Source: JBKHJA01 sp046538375 (GTDB lineage Bacteria > Acidobacteriota > Aminicenantia > Aminicenantales > Aminicenantaceae). Taken from it: a DNA stretch of 32,909 nucleotides. The stretch covers positions 1-32,909 of the forward strand of contig JBKHJA010000019.1 in the NCBI GenBank assembly GCA_046538375.1, read 5' to 3'. Of the stretch, positions 31,114 to 32,909 are shown one piece after another. The notes beneath the pieces were generated by a model, which did no database searches, had not been told where the DNA came from, and worked only from the letters and a program-made list of their open reading frames with translations. The position numbers were made by a program, and so were the translations under genes. Numbering within the stretch: the stretch's first letter is position 1; every line of letters begins with the position of its first letter.

Positions 31114-32097
31114 TCAGAGACCGATTGCGGATCTGACTTCCTCCATGGTTTTTTGGGCTGTGCGGCGAGCCTTTTTGCTTCCCTCATCCAGGATATTCCA
31201 GATAAGCTGAGGATTTTTTTCAAAATTCTTTCTTTTCTGCCAGAAAGGAGTGAGGATGCGGACAAGACTTTCTATGAGTACGTTTTTACATTCCAGACAT
31301 CCAATCCCGGCAGTGCGGCAGCCTTGAGCCAGCTCTTTCCTTTTTTCCGAATCCACGAAAGCTTTATGCAGGGTGAAGACCGGACAATCTTCTGGAACTC
31401 CAGGATCAGACCGGAGTTTGCGTCTGGTGTCGGTCTTCATGGTGGATATTTTTTTGCGCAGGATTTCAGGGGAATCCTTCAGATAGATGGCGTTGCCGTA
31501 GGACTTGCTCATTTTGCGGCCATCGGTTCCAGCCAGCCGGGGCACATCTGTCAGCAGGGTCTGAGGTTCAGGGAAAATATTTCCGAAAAAACGGTTGAAG
31601 CGCCGGGTGATTTCTCGGGCCAATTCCAGGTGATAAGCTTGGTCTTCTCCCACCGGAACAATTCCCGCTTTGTAAATGATGATGTCTGCTGTTTGAAGCA
31701 CCGGATAACCCAGAAATCCGTAGGTGTTTAGATCCTTGTCCGGCAGTTCACGCTGCATCTCTTTGAAGGTGGGGACTCTTTGAAGCCAGGGGAGAGGAAT
31801 GATCATGGATAGCAGCAGGTGGAGTTCAGCATGCTCCTTTACTTCTGACTGGAGAAAAATCACGCTTTTTTTTGGATCCAGGCCTATGCTCAGCCAATCC
31901 GCTGCCACTTCAAAAGTGTAGTCTTTGATCACTGTGGAGTTTTGGTATTCAGAGCTCAAGGCATGCCAGGTAACAATAGTATAGAAACAATGGTATTGAT
32001 CTTGCAATTTGAGCCAATTGCGCAGCGCTCCGGCCAAATGACCGAGATGAAGGGGGCCTGTGGGCCTCATTCCACTGAGCACTCTTTTCTCTGTCAT
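31114..32097 (-). CDS. trpS: Tryptophanyl-tRNA synthetase
   Basis: 327 residues, class I synthetase. The HIGH-type motif is in SGMRPTGPLHLGHLAGAL (about residues 9-26), and the KMSKS loop is GRKMSKSYGNAIYL. The tryptophan pocket GEDQAYHLELAREITRRFN is present. It charges tRNA-Trp. It starts 1 bp after the site-2 protease gene and is followed by scpA-scpB; the order protease-trpS-scpA-scpB is common in many bacteria. Confidence 0.96.
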   Translation of the reverse strand: MTEKRVLSGMRPTGPLHLGHLAGALRNWLKLQDQYHCFYTIVTWHALSSEYQNSTVIKDYTFEVAADWLSIGLDPKKSVIFLQSEVKEHAELHLLLSMIIPLPWLQRVPTFKEMQRELPDKDLNTYGFLGYPVLQTADIIIYKAGIVPVGEDQAYHLELAREITRRFNRFFGNIFPEPQTLLTDVPRLAGTDGRKMSKSYGNAIYLKDSPEILRKKISTMKTDTRRKLRSDPGVPEDCPVFTLHKAFVDSEKRKELAQGCRTAGIGCLECKNVLIESLVRILTPFWQKRKNFEKNPQLIWNILDEGSKKARRTAQKTMEEVRSAIGL

Positions 32098-32098
32098 T

Positions 32099-32779
32099 TT
32101 AAATAAAAATAATGGAATAGATAATTATTCTTACAGGTTGAATGATGAGCTCGAGAAGACCCAGATAAATCAAGGCCAGGACAATCAAAAATCCAAAGGG
32201 CCGGATCCGATCGTATTTTTCCGCCGCTTCTTCGGAGAGAAAGCCCATCAGCACACCACTTCCATCAAGAGGAGGAACAGGAATGAGGTTGAACAAAGCC
32301 AGATAGGTGTTGATCAGTACGCCAAAGAAGAGTATCAAGGCCAGACCCTCCAGAGGATGAAACCCCCGGGGAAGAGTCCCTCGTCCCAGCAGAAAACTTT
32401 TAAGAAAATAGCTCACATCAGAGCTTATGATTTTCAAAAATACGATTCCGGCCATGGCGAAAGCCGCTGTGGTCAAGTTGGAAAGAGGCCCTGCAGCCGA
32501 AATCCAAAGGTTATCCCGCCGTGGATTTCTCAAATTGAGCGGATTCACAGGCACCGGCTTAGCCCACCCGAAGGGAGGAGCTCCCACCACCACCAGGATA
32601 AGGGGAAGAAGAATGGTCCCGAAGGGATCGATGTGGGCCAAAGGATTAAGGGTGATTCTTCCCAGACTGTAGGCGGTGGGATCACCCATTTTGAAAGCAG
32701 CCCAGCCATGGGCAGCTTCATGAATGGTTATAGCGAAAAGCAGCACAAACAGGCTGATAACTATGGATATAATGCTCAT
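32099..32779 (-). CDS. Site-2 protease family (M50) intramembrane metalloprotease
   Basis: 226 residues with about five or six membrane segments. The zinc site is HEAAH in TIHEAAHGWAAFKMGDPTA (about residues 20-24), and the third ligand lies in NLIPVPPLDGSGVL. It is the short YwhC-like form without a PDZ domain, so it is not the RseP type. Such proteins cut transmembrane substrates; none can be named here. It is the first gene of the trpS-scpAB operon. It has no SD, and its promoter (32795-32823) gives a leader of about 9 nt. Confidence 0.92.
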   Translation of the reverse strand: MSIISIVISLFVLLFAITIHEAAHGWAAFKMGDPTAYSLGRITLNPLAHIDPFGTILLPLILVVVGAPPFGWAKPVPVNPLNLRNPRRDNLWISAAGPLSNLTTAAFAMAGIVFLKIISSDVSYFLKSFLLGRGTLPRGFHPLEGLALILFFGVLINTYLALFNLIPVPPLDGSGVLMGFLSEEAAEKYDRIRPFGFLIVLALIYLGLLELIIQPVRIIIYSIIFI

Positions 32780-32794
32780 TTTAACTAGGGGTCA

Positions 32795-32823
32795 TTTATA
32801 ACATAACCAGCCTGGGGCGTAAA
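32795..32823 (-). promoter_or_regulatory. Promoter of the M50-trpS-scpAB operon
   Basis: Minus strand TTTACG (32818-32823), a 17-bp spacer and TATAAA (32795-32800), preceded by TGT so that it forms an extended -10. Predicted leader about 9 nt, no SD. Confidence 0.55.
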
Positions 32824-32832
32824 GCGCAAAAA

Positions 32833-32850
32833 AAGGGTGTAAGCACCCTT
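32833..32850 (-). terminator. Intrinsic terminator for a leftward gene beyond the window
   Basis: Read on the minus strand: AAGGGTG, loop CTTA, CACCCTT, then a run of T. The 7-bp stem followed by eight T is a textbook rho-independent terminator. It lies just upstream of the M50 promoter, so it should end a leftward transcript entering from the right. Confidence 0.75.
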
Positions 32851-32885
32851 ATTTCTGTGATAGGGGACGAGGGATGGGGGGTCGT

Positions 32886-32909
32886 CAGCACGCTAATTTT
32901 CCCCAGCGA
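32886..32909. repeat. MITE-like palindromic element, copy 3 (cut by window end)
   Basis: The last 24 bases match copy 2 (21085-21108, reverse complement) at 22 of 24 positions and include the shared core TTTTCCCCAGCGA. A TTTCTGTGATAG block at 32852 resembles TTTCCGTGATAG upstream of copy 2's core. The second hairpin arm lies beyond the window. Confidence 0.65.

Noticed and set aside
1..32909. CRISPR arrays, rRNA or tRNA genes
   Set aside because: No regularly spaced repeats were seen, and no cloverleaf or rRNA-like segment was recognised in any intergenic gap by eye.

Overview
This window looks like chromosomal DNA of a Gram-negative-type (diderm) bacterium with moderate G+C. The evidence is a membrane-anchored PpiD-like foldase, a periplasmic adaptor, a Tat substrate, a GAF-containing sigma-54 activator and a full set of housekeeping genes in familiar orders. 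Peptide and fatty-acid metabolism genes (isoaspartyl dipeptidase, M29-like aminopeptidase, acyl-CoA dehydrogenase, NhaC-type antiporter) would suit an anaerobic peptide user. An Aminicenantes/Acidobacteriota-like lineage is possible, but this is a guess from gene content and no marker was compared.

Layout. Positions 1-3200 are accessory DNA. They hold a Tat-exported protein of unknown function, a gene-free stretch with relics of an IS91-family transposase, and a leftward pair made of a nucleotidyltransferase-fold gene and a winged-helix gene behind a strong promoter with a palindrome in its spacer. Positions 3223-5864 (minus) are a periplasmic adaptor, ABC ATPase and Yip1-like membrane protein operon with no permease. 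Positions 5970-6115 are a palindromic MITE-like element. Positions 6245-7566 (plus) encode an inositol-monophosphatase-like enzyme and an exported LecA-like lectin-fold protein. Positions 7576-9402 (minus) are accB-accC. Positions 9748-13992 (plus) are the SRP/ribosome block ffh, rpsP, khpA, rimM, trmD, rplS, rnhB, followed by a large TPR protein and a sigma-54 activator (to 17626) and a small Cys-cluster protein. Positions 18020-20794 (minus) are nhaC and iadA. A second copy of the element lies before a plsC-like acyltransferase at 21251. Positions 22015-29668 (minus) hold an aminopeptidase, a PpiD-like foldase, acyl-CoA dehydrogenase, HIT hydrolase, HU, ribosomal protein S1 and ispH. Positions 29813-32779 (minus) hold scpB, scpA, trpS and a site-2 protease. 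A third copy of the element begins at 32886 and is cut by the window end.

Three patterns stand out. First, the palindromic element occurs three times, with a hairpin whose stem bases change together while the loop stays the same; one copy is flanked by 10-bp direct repeats. Second, several genes that open transcription units have good sigma-70-like hexamers placed so that the mRNA would begin 0-25 nt before the start codon, with no Shine-Dalgarno, while many downstream genes have SD sequences or overlapping stop/start codons. Third, two genes, rimM (T9 run) and the nucleotidyltransferase, need a frame change to give full-length products.
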